From the NCBI GenBank assembly GCA_021793215.1, contig JAJYTE010000001.1, positions 144,329 through 208,328 on the forward strand: a stretch of 64,000 bases of DNA, in the 5' to 3' direction. This document shows positions 54,612-63,409 of the stretch, in pieces. The stretch's first letter is position 1; each line of letters opens with the position of its first letter. This DNA is from Bacillota bacterium (GTDB lineage: Bacteria; Bacillota; Sulfobacillia; JAJZYS01; JAJYTV01). The position numbers were made by a program, and so were the translations under genes. The notes beneath the pieces are model-generated. The model saw only the letters and a list, made by a program, of their open reading frames with translations. It ran no database searches and was not told where the DNA came from.

Positions 54612-56768
54612 GTGCCTGGGAAAAGACCGGCTCCGCAACCGGCGCAGGGTGACGCTCGGCTCTTTGCCGCGCGTGAGGTGCAGGGCGAGGTGCAGCGCGT
54701 CACCTACCGCAATGCCGAGAGCGGGTTCAGTGTGGTGCAGCTGCGCCTCGATCGCGGCGGCAGCGTCGCGCTCGTCGGCGCACTGCCCGAGCTCCAGCCC
54801 GGCGAGAGAGTGCGCGCCACAGGACAGGCGAAGCGCCACCCCACCTACGGAGCGCAGTTCGAGGTGAAGGAGTTGACGCGCCAGCTGCCCGTGAGCCGAG
54901 AAGGCATCGTTGCGTACCTCTCGTCCGGCCTGATCCCCGGCGTCGGGCCGAAGATCGCCGAGCGCCTGTACGAGCGGTTCGGAGACCAAACGCTTGAGGT
55001 GCTGCGCAACCAGCCCGAGCGTCTGCAGGAGGTCCCCGGCATCGGGCGCCGGCGGGTCGGCGAGGCGCAGCGGGCGGCGAAGGAGCAGGTGCGTCTCGAA
55101 CGCCTGGTCGTGGCGCTGCGCCCCTACGAGGTTCCGCTGCACGTCGCGCGCAAGATTGAGGTGTACTACGGCGACCGCGCGGAGGCTGTCGTGCAGCGCG
55201 AGCCCTTCCGCCTGTGGCGCGAGGTCGGGGGGATCGGCTTCCTGACGGCGGATCGCGTCGCGCGGGCCATGGGGATCGGCGAGGATGCGCCGGAGCGCAT
55301 GGAGGCGCTCGTGCTCTACCTGCTGCAGAGCGCGGCCGACGAGGGGCACGTCGCCCTGCCGGCGGCGACGGTCCCTGACCGGGGCGAGCGCTTCTCCGCG
55401 ACGGCCCAGGGGCTCGAAGCCGCGGTGCAGCGCCTCGCGCAGGGCGGCGCCGTTGTACTGGACGGGGAGCTTCTCTACCTGACGCGGGCGTTCCAGATGG
55501 AGTCGCGCGTCGCGCGGGCCGTCGCCCAGCGCCTGCGCGCAAAGGTGGCTCCCGTCGCGCTGCGGCAGGTGGGGACGCTCACGCCGGAGCAGGCGAAGGC
55601 GGCGCAGAGCGCGCTCTCGAGCCCCCTCTTCCTCCTGACGGGCGGGCCGGGAACCGGCAAGACGACCACCGTGCGGGCTATCGCGCAGGGGGCGAGATCT
55701 CGCGGGCTCAGGGTCGCGCTCGCTGCGCCGACCGGGCGCGCCGCGAAGCGCGTGCAGGAGGCGAGCGGCATCTCCGCCCAGACCCTGCACCGGCTGCTCG
55801 GGCTGCGCGGCCCGCAGACCGAGACTCGCCAGGTCGAGGCCGACCTCCTGATCGTCGACGAGTCCTCGATGGTCGACCTTTGGCTGCTGGATCGGCTGCT
55901 CGGGGCGCTTTCGCCGACGACGCGGCTGGTACTGGTCGGCGACGCGGACCAGCTTCCTCCGGTGGGGGCGGGGGAGCCGCTCACCGCGCTTCTCGCGCTG
56001 CCGTTCGTGCCGAGGGCGGAGCTGCGCGAGATCTTCCGTCAGGCGGCCCAGAGCGGCATCGTTCAGGCGGCGCACCGGATCCGGCAGGGACAGTTGCCCC
56101 AGACCGCGCGGGACTTCGTCTGGCTGCGCGCCGAGACGCCGGCCGATGTGCAGGCACAGGCGGTGCGCGTCGCGACGCAGGAACTGCCGGGTCGCGGCAT
56201 CGAGCCCGACGAGATCCAGGTGCTCTCGGCGGGCCACCGCAACGAGACGGGCGTCCAAGCGCTGAACGCCGCGCTGCAGGCGCAGCTGAACCCGGGTCGG
56301 GGGCAGCCGGAGGCGAGGTTGGGCGATCGGGTCTTCCGCCTGGGAGATCGCGTGGTGCAGCTGCGCAACGACTACCAGCGCGGCGCGCTGAACGGCGAAG
56401 TGGGCCGCATCGTCGCGCTCTCCGCGCGCGACCGCGCGGCGACTGTGGCGTTCCCCGACCCCAGCGGGGAGCGGGAGGTCGCGTACAGTCAGGACGAGCT
56501 GCGCCAGCTGCAGCTCGGCTACGCGACGACGGTGCACAAGGCGCAGGGAAGTGAGTACCGCGCCGTCGTGCTGGTGCTCTCGGCGCAGCACTGGATGCTG
56601 CTCGGCCGCAATCTCTTCTACACAGCCGTGACCCGGGCGCGCGAGGTTCTGGTGCTGATCGCGCCGCAGCGGGCGGTCTGGCAGGCGCTGCGCAACGCCG
56701 GGCGCGGTGTGCGCCACGGCCGGCTGGCCGAGCGGATCGCCGCGCTTTACGGCGGCGGCGACAAGTAG
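54612..56768 (+). CDS. recD2: RecD2-type 5'-3' DNA helicase
   Basis: 718 residues, the RecD2 layout. N-terminal OB-like region (EVQGEVQRVTYRNAESGFSVVQLRL), tandem helix-hairpin-helix motifs (LIPGVGPKIAERLYERFG; LQEVPGIGRRRVGEAQ), SF1B helicase core: motif I LLTGGPGTGKTTTVRAI, motif II DLLIVDESSMVD, motif III LVLVGDADQLPPVGAG, motif VI NLFYTAVTRAREVLVL, and an SH3-like insert (RLGDRVVQLRNDY). Functions in DNA repair or fork restart apart from RecBC. GTG directly after the M24 stop. Its 3' end overlaps the convergent PBP gene by 22 nt. Confidence 0.94.
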   Translation: MPGKRPAPQPAQGDARLFAAREVQGEVQRVTYRNAESGFSVVQLRLDRGGSVALVGALPELQPGERVRATGQAKRHPTYGAQFEVKELTRQLPVSREGIVAYLSSGLIPGVGPKIAERLYERFGDQTLEVLRNQPERLQEVPGIGRRRVGEAQRAAKEQVRLERLVVALRPYEVPLHVARKIEVYYGDRAEAVVQREPFRLWREVGGIGFLTADRVARAMGIGEDAPERMEALVLYLLQSAADEGHVALPAATVPDRGERFSATAQGLEAAVQRLAQGGAVVLDGELLYLTRAFQMESRVARAVAQRLRAKVAPVALRQVGTLTPEQAKAAQSALSSPLFLLTGGPGTGKTTTVRAIAQGARSRGLRVALAAPTGRAAKRVQEASGISAQTLHRLLGLRGPQTETRQVEADLLIVDESSMVDLWLLDRLLGALSPTTRLVLVGDADQLPPVGAGEPLTALLALPFVPRAELREIFRQAAQSGIVQAAHRIRQGQLPQTARDFVWLRAETPADVQAQAVRVATQELPGRGIEPDEIQVLSAGHRNETGVQALNAALQAQLNPGRGQPEARLGDRVFRLGDRVVQLRNDYQRGALNGEVGRIVALSARDRAATVAFPDPSGEREVAYSQDELRQLQLGYATTVHKAQGSEYRAVVLVLSAQHWMLLGRNLFYTAVTRAREVLVLIAPQRAVWQALRNAGRGVRHGRLAERIAALYGGGDK

Positions 56769-58813
56769 ACGACGACGGTCTTGCCCTTGGCGAGCGACGT
56801 GCCCGCCGCGGGCGATTGCTGCACGGAGACGCCGGAGCCCTTGAGTTCGACGGCGTACCCAAAGTGAGCTGCGCTCTGGTAGACCTGCTGCGACGTCAGC
56901 CCGAGGAGGTCCGGGACGCCCTGCTGCGATGCGCCGGCAAGCTTCACCGTGAGCGTGGCACCCGGAAGGATCTGCTGGCCTGGCGCAGGGGACTGCGAGA
57001 CGATGCGCGAGCCTGAGCCGCTCGGCGAGAGGAGAAGCCCGGCTTTCTCGACGCGCAGGGACGCGTCGGCCAAGCTGAGGCCCAAGAGTTTCGGCGTCTG
57101 GACGGTCGTCTGGTGCAGCGTCGCGCCGCTCGGGGGGATGCCGAGGTAGGTGAAGATCTGACCCATCAGCTGGGAGAAGACCGGTGCCGCGACGTCGCCG
57201 CCGTAGAACTGACCGATTGGGTCGTCGATCTGCACGAGCGTGAGCACCTTCGGGTTCGGCACGGGCCCGTAGCCGATGAACGAGGCGAGGAAGTCGCCCG
57301 ACTTGAAGCCGCCCGTGTTGCTCACGACGTTCGCAGTACCCGTCTTGCCGGCGATCGTGTACCCCTTTACGGCTGCCAGGTTGCCGGTGCCATGGGCTAC
57401 GACGTCGAGCATCGCCGTCTGGACCTCGCGCGAGACCTTGGTGGTCTCGACGCGCTGCGACGGGAACGTGAGCCGCTGCGTCGCTCCGTTCGGCAGGAGG
57501 AGCGCGGCGCCGACGTGCGGCGTGTGCCAGATTCCGCCGTCTGCTGCGGTGGTGACGGCGGCCACCAGCTGCAGCGGCGTGACGGCGATCGTCTGGCCGA
57601 AGCCCATCTCCGCCATGTCGAGCTGCGTCGCTTGGGCCTTGGGCGGAGCGATGCCGCTCGCCTCACCCGGAAGGTCCACGCCGGTCGGGCGGTCCATGTG
57701 GAAGAGGTGCAGGGCGGCGTAGTAGCGATTGACCCCCAAGTCCATCGCGAGCTGCCCGAAGGCCACGTCCGACGACTCCGCAAGCGCGGTATCGAAGTTG
57801 ATCACCCCGAAGCCCGCCTTGATCCAGTCGTAGATGCGGATGCCGTCGACGACGATCGAGCCCGTGTCGTCGATCTTCCACTGCGGTGTTGCGACACCCG
57901 CCGCCAGCACGGCCGATGCGGTGAACGGCTTGATCGTCGAGCCGGGCTCGAACGCGTACTCGACGGGTTGGTCGACCCACGCGTTCATCGAGAAGTGCTG
58001 CCAGTTTCCGGGCGAGGGCTCGGGGTACTGCGCGATCGCGAGGATCGCACCGGTGCTGGGGTCGAGCACGAGGATGCGCCCGCCCTTCGCGTGGTGCGCT
58101 TTCACCGCCGCGGCGAGGTCCTGCTGCGCGAACGTCTGGATGGCGCTGTCGAGCGTCGTGCGCAGGCCGTCACCCGGGGTCGCGGGCTGGAAGTGCATGC
58201 CGAACTGCGGCAGCTGGTTGCCGAGCGCGTCGACTCTGATGATCTCGGCGCCGGGACGCCCCGCCAGTTGCTTGTTGTAGCTCTCCTCGATGCCGGCGAG
58301 GCCCTGCTGGTCCACGCCCACGAAGCCGATCGCGGCGCCCGCCAGATTGCCGTCGGGGTACGTGCGCCAGGAGTCCGGCTCCAGTCCCAGGCCGTCGTAC
58401 GCCCCGAGCGCCTCGATCTTGGCCGCCTGCGCCGCGGTGATGCGGTAGGAGAGCCAGAGGAAGGCCTGCTTCGAGGAGAGTTCTGTCTGCAGATTGCCTT
58501 CCGGCACGCCGATGATCGGCGCCAGCGCCTTCGCCAAGGTGGCCGGGTCCTTGATGCTGTGCGGCATCGCGTAGAGCGCGTCCCCCGACTGCTCGAGCGC
58601 GAGCAGATTCCCGTTGCGGTCGGTGATCACGCCCCGCTCCGGCGGCAGCGTGATATGGGCGAACTGTTCGGCGAGGGCTGCGCGCGAGAGGTTGCCGCCG
58701 TCGAGGAGCTGCCAGTAGACCAGCCGGACGATCAGCGCTGCTGCGATCACCCCGACGATCAGGATGACCGCCATCGATCGCGCGCCGAGCTGCTTGCGGA
58801 ATGACCGGTTCAC
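56747..58813 (-). CDS. Class B penicillin-binding protein with two PASTA domains (FtsI/SpoVD-like)
   Basis: 688 residues. Short cytoplasmic tail and one membrane helix (MAVILIVGVIAAALIVRLVYWQLL), dimerisation domain (ERGVITDRNGNLLAL), and transpeptidase domain with Ser nucleophile EPGSTIKPF, SxD motif ALAESSDVAFG (the FtsI class usually has SxN) and IAGKTGTANV. Two PASTA repeats follow (TPKLLGLSLADASLRVEKAGL; VPDLLGLTSQQVYQSAAHFGYAVELKG). Cross-links peptidoglycan at the septum or in the spore cortex. GTG at 58813 after GGGAGGTGG. Not in a dcw cluster here, which fits a SpoVD-like sporulation role. Confidence 0.92.
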   Translation of the reverse strand: MNRSFRKQLGARSMAVILIVGVIAAALIVRLVYWQLLDGGNLSRAALAEQFAHITLPPERGVITDRNGNLLALEQSGDALYAMPHSIKDPATLAKALAPIIGVPEGNLQTELSSKQAFLWLSYRITAAQAAKIEALGAYDGLGLEPDSWRTYPDGNLAGAAIGFVGVDQQGLAGIEESYNKQLAGRPGAEIIRVDALGNQLPQFGMHFQPATPGDGLRTTLDSAIQTFAQQDLAAAVKAHHAKGGRILVLDPSTGAILAIAQYPEPSPGNWQHFSMNAWVDQPVEYAFEPGSTIKPFTASAVLAAGVATPQWKIDDTGSIVVDGIRIYDWIKAGFGVINFDTALAESSDVAFGQLAMDLGVNRYYAALHLFHMDRPTGVDLPGEASGIAPPKAQATQLDMAEMGFGQTIAVTPLQLVAAVTTAADGGIWHTPHVGAALLLPNGATQRLTFPSQRVETTKVSREVQTAMLDVVAHGTGNLAAVKGYTIAGKTGTANVVSNTGGFKSGDFLASFIGYGPVPNPKVLTLVQIDDPIGQFYGGDVAAPVFSQLMGQIFTYLGIPPSGATLHQTTVQTPKLLGLSLADASLRVEKAGLLLSPSGSGSRIVSQSPAPGQQILPGATLTVKLAGASQQGVPDLLGLTSQQVYQSAAHFGYAVELKGSGVSVQQSPAAGTSLAKGKTVVVYLSPPP

Positions 58814-58855
58814 GCTCCACCTCCCGGTGCACCGCAGGCGACCCAAGTCGTCTTC

Positions 58856-59161
58856 CTAAAGGTACCGCTCGCCATACTCCCGAAGGCTGCTCACCACCGG
58901 CTGCAGCCCTCTGCCGCGGGTGGTGAGGCTGTAGGCGACCGCTCCAGGAACGCCGCGCCGCTCCGCGCGTTCCACGACCCCGTTGCGCTCGAGGAAGCGA
59001 AGACGCTCCGCGAGGGTCTTCGGCGAGATGCCCTCGAGCGATCGCGCGAGCTCGCTGAAGCGTCGCTCCCCAGCGCACAGATCGCGCAGGATCAGGAGCG
59101 TCCACTTGCCGCCGACGATCTCGGCGGCGCGCGCCACGGGACAGAGCAAGCCATCGGCCAT
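58856..59161 (-). CDS. HxlR-family transcriptional regulator
   Basis: 101 residues: LLCPVARAAEIVGGKWTLLILRDLCAGERRFSELARSLEGISPKTLAERLRFLERNGVVERAERRGVPGAVAYSLTTRGRGL is the full HxlR winged helix, including the conserved N-terminal Cys (CPV) used for redox or electrophile sensing in HypR/YodB relatives. ATG after GAGAGGTGG; the track ORF extends far upstream as an antisense shadow. Divergent from the amidohydrolase gene. Confidence 0.92.
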   Translation of the reverse strand: MADGLLCPVARAAEIVGGKWTLLILRDLCAGERRFSELARSLEGISPKTLAERLRFLERNGVVERAERRGVPGAVAYSLTTRGRGLQPVVSSLREYGERYL

Positions 59162-59166
59162 TCTTG

Positions 59167-59185
59167 GCCACCTCTCTATGGTGGC
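59167..59185. promoter_or_regulatory. Inverted repeat GCCACC-N7-GGTGGC, candidate HxlR operator
   Basis: GCCACCTCTCTATGGTGGC lies 6 nt upstream of the HxlR ATG in the divergent gap and overlaps its ribosome site. HxlR proteins often bind such repeats before their own gene. Support is positional only. Confidence 0.35.
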
Positions 59186-59271
59186 GACGCTAGCACATGG
59201 TCGGGGGGGTGTAAAGGCGTCGCCGCCCCCCTCTGAGGCGCCGAATGCTATGCTGGAGCCGGAGGTGCGGG

Positions 59272-60762
59272 ATGGACCGGACGATCGTGTACGCGGGGGC
59301 GCTCGGGGCCGGTGCGCACGCCGTGGCGGTGCGCGCCGGGCGCATCGTCGGGCTCGGCGACCCTTCGACGCTTTGCCGGCGCTTCGAGGGAAAGGTCGTG
59401 CGCCACGTGCGCGGCAGGTTCCTTCCGGCGGCGCTCGACGGGCATCTGCACCTCGTGGATTTCGGGCTCGCCCTCGGCGAGACCGACCTGCGCGGGCTGG
59501 ATGCCGAGAAGACCCTCGAGCGGCTGCGTGCGGCTCGCGCGCAGGGGGAGGGGGTGCGCGGCGAGTTCCTGCTTGGGCGTGGCGCGAGGCCCGGCGTCCT
59601 ACGCCAGTTGTCGGAGCGCAGGGATGCCCTGGCGGAGCTCGCACCCCTACGAATCTGGGCGCAGGACCTGCACACCGCCCTCACCGATCCCGGGACCGCT
59701 CGCCGGCTTGGATTGCACCGCGCCGAGACGCCGGGCGGGGAGGTGGTGCGTGACCTCTCGGGCGAGGTGACAGGCCTCCTGCGGGAGAGTGCGACGGCGC
59801 CGCTGGCCGAGGCGGCGCAGCCGGATCAGGCATCACGGGAGCGCGCGGCGCGAAGGGCGATCGAGGCGCTCTGGCAACGCGGGATCGTGGGTGCCGTGAC
59901 GTTCGAGCGCGCGGACGGGGAGTCCGCCGTCGCGAGGGCGACGGAGGAGATGCCGTTTCACGCCTACGTCTACCGCTACGCGGAGAGCCTTCAAGCGGGC
60001 GCGCGCCCCCAGGTCCTCTCGCGGCGCAGTGTCCGCGTGGGGGCCAAGTATTTCCTCGACGGTACGCTCGGTTCGCGTACGGCCTGGATGCTCGTGCCCT
60101 ACGCCGACCATCCGGCGACGGGTATGCCGCGCCTCGATCCGGACGAGGCTCGCGAAGGCATGCGCGAGTTGGCAGGGAACGGCTTCTCCCTCGCGCTGCA
60201 TGCGATCGGCGACCGCGCTGCCCAGGAGGCGCTGCGGCTTCTTGAGGGGATGCCGCTCGCGGCGGCTCCGCACCGCATCGAGCACCTGCAGGTCGTGGCG
60301 GAGGGGTTCGCGCAGCGGCTCGCGCAGGCGGGTGTGACCGCGTCCGTCCAGCCATGCCACCTCGAGCAGGATCTCGCGGAGGCCAGGGCCGCCTGGGCTG
60401 ACCGACTGGAGAGGGCCTACCCATACTCCGAACTGCTGTCTGCGGGGGCGAACCTCTGCTTCGGGTCGGACGCCCCGGTGGAGGACCCCTCCTTGCAGCT
60501 CGGGCTGCGCTGGGCAGTCGGAGCCGATGCCGTCGGAGGGGGCGTGCGCCACGGGGTGTCCGTGGAGGAGGGACTGGCCGCCTACACACAGGGCGTTCTG
60601 CGCAGTGTTGGCGCCCAAGGTGGTCGGGTTGCGGTCGGTGAGCCTGCCAATCTGGCCCTCTACGAGAACGGGCCGATGCAGGACGCGATGCCGATGCTGC
60701 TACTCAGTGAAGGCGAACCGGTGCACGAGGTGGCTGGCGCCTACCGCGAGGAAACGCTGTAG
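59272..60762 (+). CDS. Amidohydrolase family 3 protein (YtcJ-like)
   Basis: 496 residues of the metal-dependent amidohydrolase superfamily: PAALDGHLHLVDFG (HxH ligands), GAKYFLDGTLGSRTAWM (the usual metal-binding region), LHAIGDRAAQEAL and HRIEHLQVV (His ligands), CFGSDAPVEDPSLQL (catalytic Asp). YtcJ-like proteins hydrolyse amides or imidazolone-type rings of unknown identity. ATG at 59272 after GGAGGTGCGG, first gene of a five-gene run. Confidence 0.88.
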   Translation: MDRTIVYAGALGAGAHAVAVRAGRIVGLGDPSTLCRRFEGKVVRHVRGRFLPAALDGHLHLVDFGLALGETDLRGLDAEKTLERLRAARAQGEGVRGEFLLGRGARPGVLRQLSERRDALAELAPLRIWAQDLHTALTDPGTARRLGLHRAETPGGEVVRDLSGEVTGLLRESATAPLAEAAQPDQASRERAARRAIEALWQRGIVGAVTFERADGESAVARATEEMPFHAYVYRYAESLQAGARPQVLSRRSVRVGAKYFLDGTLGSRTAWMLVPYADHPATGMPRLDPDEAREGMRELAGNGFSLALHAIGDRAAQEALRLLEGMPLAAAPHRIEHLQVVAEGFAQRLAQAGVTASVQPCHLEQDLAEARAAWADRLERAYPYSELLSAGANLCFGSDAPVEDPSLQLGLRWAVGADAVGGGVRHGVSVEEGLAAYTQGVLRSVGAQGGRVAVGEPANLALYENGPMQDAMPMLLLSEGEPVHEVAGAYREETL

Positions 60763-60764
60763 CT

Positions 60765-61940
60765 ATGGGGGAGGGAAGCGGCGCCGCGCGCCGCGAAGGA
60801 TTGCACGTTCACCCGAGTGAGGACCACGAAGAGCTGCGGCGGCTCGCGCGCCGCGTCGCCGACCGCGAGATCCGTCCCGTGGCTGCGCAGTACGACCAAA
60901 GCCGTGAGTTTCCATGGCCTGTTCTGGAGCGCATCCACACGGCGGGCCTCTTCGACCTGCAGATCCCCGCACCGATCGGTGGCGCCGGGCTCACGGCGGT
61001 GGAGGAGTGCATCGTGCAGGAGGAGCTCGCGGCCGGCTGCGCGGGCATCTCGCTCGCCCTCGTGGCGAACACGCTCGCGCTCACCCCGATCCTGATCGCA
61101 GGGACGCCCGAGCAGCAGAGTGCGCTGCTTGGGCCATTCACCCGGCAGTTGCGCCTCGCCGCCTTCGGACTCACCGAGGCGCAGGCCGGTTCTGACGCCG
61201 GGGCGCTCAAGACGCGCGCGCGCCGCGAGGGGGACGCGTACATCCTCGACGGGCGCAAGCGCTTCATCACGAACGGCGGCGTCGCCGACCTCTACACGAT
61301 CTTCGCGACGCTCGACGGCACGCCGCAGGGGATCACCTGTTTCGCCGTGGAGCGAGGCACGGACGGCCTCTCGGCAGGACGCGAGGAGCGAAAGCTCGGG
61401 ATCCGCGCCTCGAATACGAGCGAGGTGGTGCTCGACGGCGTGCGCGTCCCGGCCGCGATGCGCATCGGCGGTGAGGGCGAGGGGTATCGCATCGCCCTGC
61501 GCACGCTCGGTCGCTCGCGCGCGACGATCGCGGCCGCGGCGCTCGGGATCGCGCGCGAAGCGCTCGGCTGCGCAGTGCGCTACGCGCGCGAGCGCCAGCA
61601 GTTCTCGCGCCCGATCGCCCAGCTCGGCGCGATCGAGCAGATGCTCGGGGAGATGGCGATGCGCGTCGAGGCATCGCGGCTTCTGGTCTACCAGGCGGCG
61701 GAGCACATCGCCGCGGGCGAGACCTCGCCGCTCTACTCCTCGATGGCCAAGGCCTTCGCCGCCGACACGGCGATGTTCGTCGCGGGCGAGGCGGTGCAGA
61801 TCTTCGGAGGGTATGGCTACATGGAGGACTACCCGGTGGAGAAACTGTTCCGGGATGCGAAGATCTACCAGATCTTCGAGGGGACCAACCAGGTGCAGCG
61901 CATGGTGATCGCCAGGACGCTGGTGCGCGGCGATGAGTAA
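60765..61940 (+). CDS. Acyl-CoA dehydrogenase
   Basis: 391 residues: N-terminal helical domain (LARRVADREIRPVAAQYDQSREFPWPVLERIHTAGLFDLQIPAPIGGAGL), middle beta domain (AAFGLTEAQAGSDAGALKTRA; FITNGGVADLYTIFA), and C-terminal helical domain with the catalytic Glu in KIYQIFEGTNQVQRMVIAR. FGGYGYMEDYPVEKLFRDAK is typical of short/branched-chain acyl-CoA dehydrogenases. Oxidises acyl-CoA to enoyl-CoA with FAD and ETF. The ATG is 2 nt after the amidohydrolase stop; a TTG at 60801 is an alternative. Confidence 0.93.
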   Translation: MGEGSGAARREGLHVHPSEDHEELRRLARRVADREIRPVAAQYDQSREFPWPVLERIHTAGLFDLQIPAPIGGAGLTAVEECIVQEELAAGCAGISLALVANTLALTPILIAGTPEQQSALLGPFTRQLRLAAFGLTEAQAGSDAGALKTRARREGDAYILDGRKRFITNGGVADLYTIFATLDGTPQGITCFAVERGTDGLSAGREERKLGIRASNTSEVVLDGVRVPAAMRIGGEGEGYRIALRTLGRSRATIAAAALGIAREALGCAVRYARERQQFSRPIAQLGAIEQMLGEMAMRVEASRLLVYQAAEHIAAGETSPLYSSMAKAFAADTAMFVAGEAVQIFGGYGYMEDYPVEKLFRDAKIYQIFEGTNQVQRMVIARTLVRGDE

Positions 61941-62643
61941 AGTGGCGGTCGAGCGCCAGGGTGCGGTTTGGACGCTGCGCCTCTGCCGCCCAGAGGTGCG
62001 CAACGCCGTCGACGTGGAGCTTTCGCGTCAGTTGCGTGCAGCCGTCGTGGAGGCGCTGGAAGAGGCATCCGCCATCTGCGTGCGGGGGGAGGGACCCGTG
62101 TTCTGCTCCGGCGGAGACCTCTCATCACTGCGCGACGACGACACCGCGATCGCCGTGATGGACGAGATGCGCGGCACGCTTGACCTGCTGCGCAAAGCGC
62201 CGGTGCCTGTGATCGCCTACGTCGAGGGGCTGGCCGTCGGGGGCGGCGCCGAGCTTGCGGCGAGTGCCCACCTCCTCTGCTGCACGCCTGGCGCTGCGTT
62301 CGAATTCGTGCAGGCGAAGCTGCACTTGAGTCCTGGCTGGGGCGGTGGACCTTCTCTGTTGCGACGGGTCGGTCCGGGTCGAGCGCTCGACCTCCTGCTC
62401 AGCGCGCGGCGGGTCGGCGCGGCTGGGGCCGAGGCGATCGGCCTCGTCGACCGCATCCTGACGCCGGCGCAGTTCACCGCCTTCCTCGGCGCAGCGGCGC
62501 TGCAGGACCGCGAACTCGGGGCGGCGGTCGTCTCCGCGCTGCGGACGGACGAGGGAGGACCGGCGCGGGCGGCGGAGCAGTTCTCTGCGCTCTGGCGCTC
62601 GCAGAGCCACCATGAGGCGATGCGCCGCTTGCGGAAGGAGTAG
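61933..62643 (+). CDS. Enoyl-CoA hydratase/isomerase (crotonase) family protein
   Basis: 236 residues. Oxyanion-hole segments VFCSGGDLSSL and YVEGLAVGGGAELAASAHLL are present, the latter with the first catalytic-type Glu (GAEL). The second Glu of true hydratases (PExxxG) is replaced: FEFVQAKLHLSPGWGGGPSLLRRV. It may therefore be an isomerase, hydrolase or decarboxylase-type member rather than a hydratase. The ATG overlaps the acyl-CoA dehydrogenase by 8 nt. Confidence 0.88.
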   Translation: MSKVAVERQGAVWTLRLCRPEVRNAVDVELSRQLRAAVVEALEEASAICVRGEGPVFCSGGDLSSLRDDDTAIAVMDEMRGTLDLLRKAPVPVIAYVEGLAVGGGAELAASAHLLCCTPGAAFEFVQAKLHLSPGWGGGPSLLRRVGPGRALDLLLSARRVGAAGAEAIGLVDRILTPAQFTAFLGAAALQDRELGAAVVSALRTDEGGPARAAEQFSALWRSQSHHEAMRRLRKE

Positions 62644-62682
62644 TTCACCCAAGCAACAAGCACCGTGGAAGGAGGCGAGGAG

Positions 62683-63405
62683 TTGCGCCTGGAAGTGGAG
62701 GGAGAGGAGATCGCGGCGTACGGCGATGTCGGCGGCAGGTGCCTACTGCTGCACGGCGCCGGCGAGGACGCATCGCTCTTCGCAGCGCAGCTAGCGGACG
62801 TGCCGGGGACCTGGGCGATCGACCTGCCGGGCCATGGACGCTCGGGAGGAGAAGCGCGCGAGCGGATCGAGGAGTACGCGGAGCTCGTGCTAGGGGTGCT
62901 GCGCCGATCGGCCAAGAGGTCGACGCTGCTCGGGGGTCACTCGATGGGCGGCGCGATCGCGCTGACGTGCGCACTTACGGGACCGCAGCACCTTGCCGGG
63001 CTCGTGCTCGTGTCAACCGGCGGCCGGCTGCGGGTGCACAAAGACCTCCTGGGGGCGCTCGAGGAGTCGGACGAGATGCCAGAGGCGTTCCGACGCTTGC
63101 TCGTCGCGCCGGGCGCGGACGGGGCGCTTCTTGGGAGCATGGCGCCAGCGCGGCCGGGAGCACTGCGCCGGGACTTCCTCGCGTGCGACCGGTTCGACGT
63201 CCTCTCGCGGCTCCGGGAGATCCGGCTGCGTACATTGGTCCTGGTGGGCAGCCGCGACGTCTTCACGCCGGAGAAGTACGCACGCTCCTTGGCCGATGCG
63301 CTCGGCGGGGAGCTGGTGGTCGTCGACGGCGCCGGTCACACGCTGCCGCTCGAGGCGCCACAGGCGGTCAGCGGCACGCTGTCGAGATTCCTGTCCGAGG
63401 GGTGA
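62683..63405 (+). CDS. Alpha/beta-hydrolase family protein
   Basis: 240 residues: LLLHGAGEDASLF (oxyanion region), IDLPGHGRSGG, nucleophile elbow GGHSMGGAIALT (Ser), LVLVGSRDVFTPEKYA (Asp), GAGHTLPLEAPQ (His). Start at the TTG 62683 with GGAGG 7 nt upstream, rather than the GTG at 62665. The fold includes esterases, thioesterases and C-C hydrolases; the acyl-CoA neighbours suggest a thioester or ester substrate, but that is inference. Confidence 0.9.
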   Translation: MRLEVEGEEIAAYGDVGGRCLLLHGAGEDASLFAAQLADVPGTWAIDLPGHGRSGGEARERIEEYAELVLGVLRRSAKRSTLLGGHSMGGAIALTCALTGPQHLAGLVLVSTGGRLRVHKDLLGALEESDEMPEAFRRLLVAPGADGALLGSMAPARPGALRRDFLACDRFDVLSRLREIRLRTLVLVGSRDVFTPEKYARSLADALGGELVVVDGAGHTLPLEAPQAVSGTLSRFLSEG

Positions 63406-63409
63406 ACGT

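Noticed and set aside
54462-56717. 751-codon minus-strand ORF opposite recD2
   Set aside because: Shadow frame; the plus-strand RecD2 has all helicase motifs.
57113-58804. 563-codon plus-strand ORF opposite the PBP gene
   Set aside because: Antisense shadow, low complexity, no family match.
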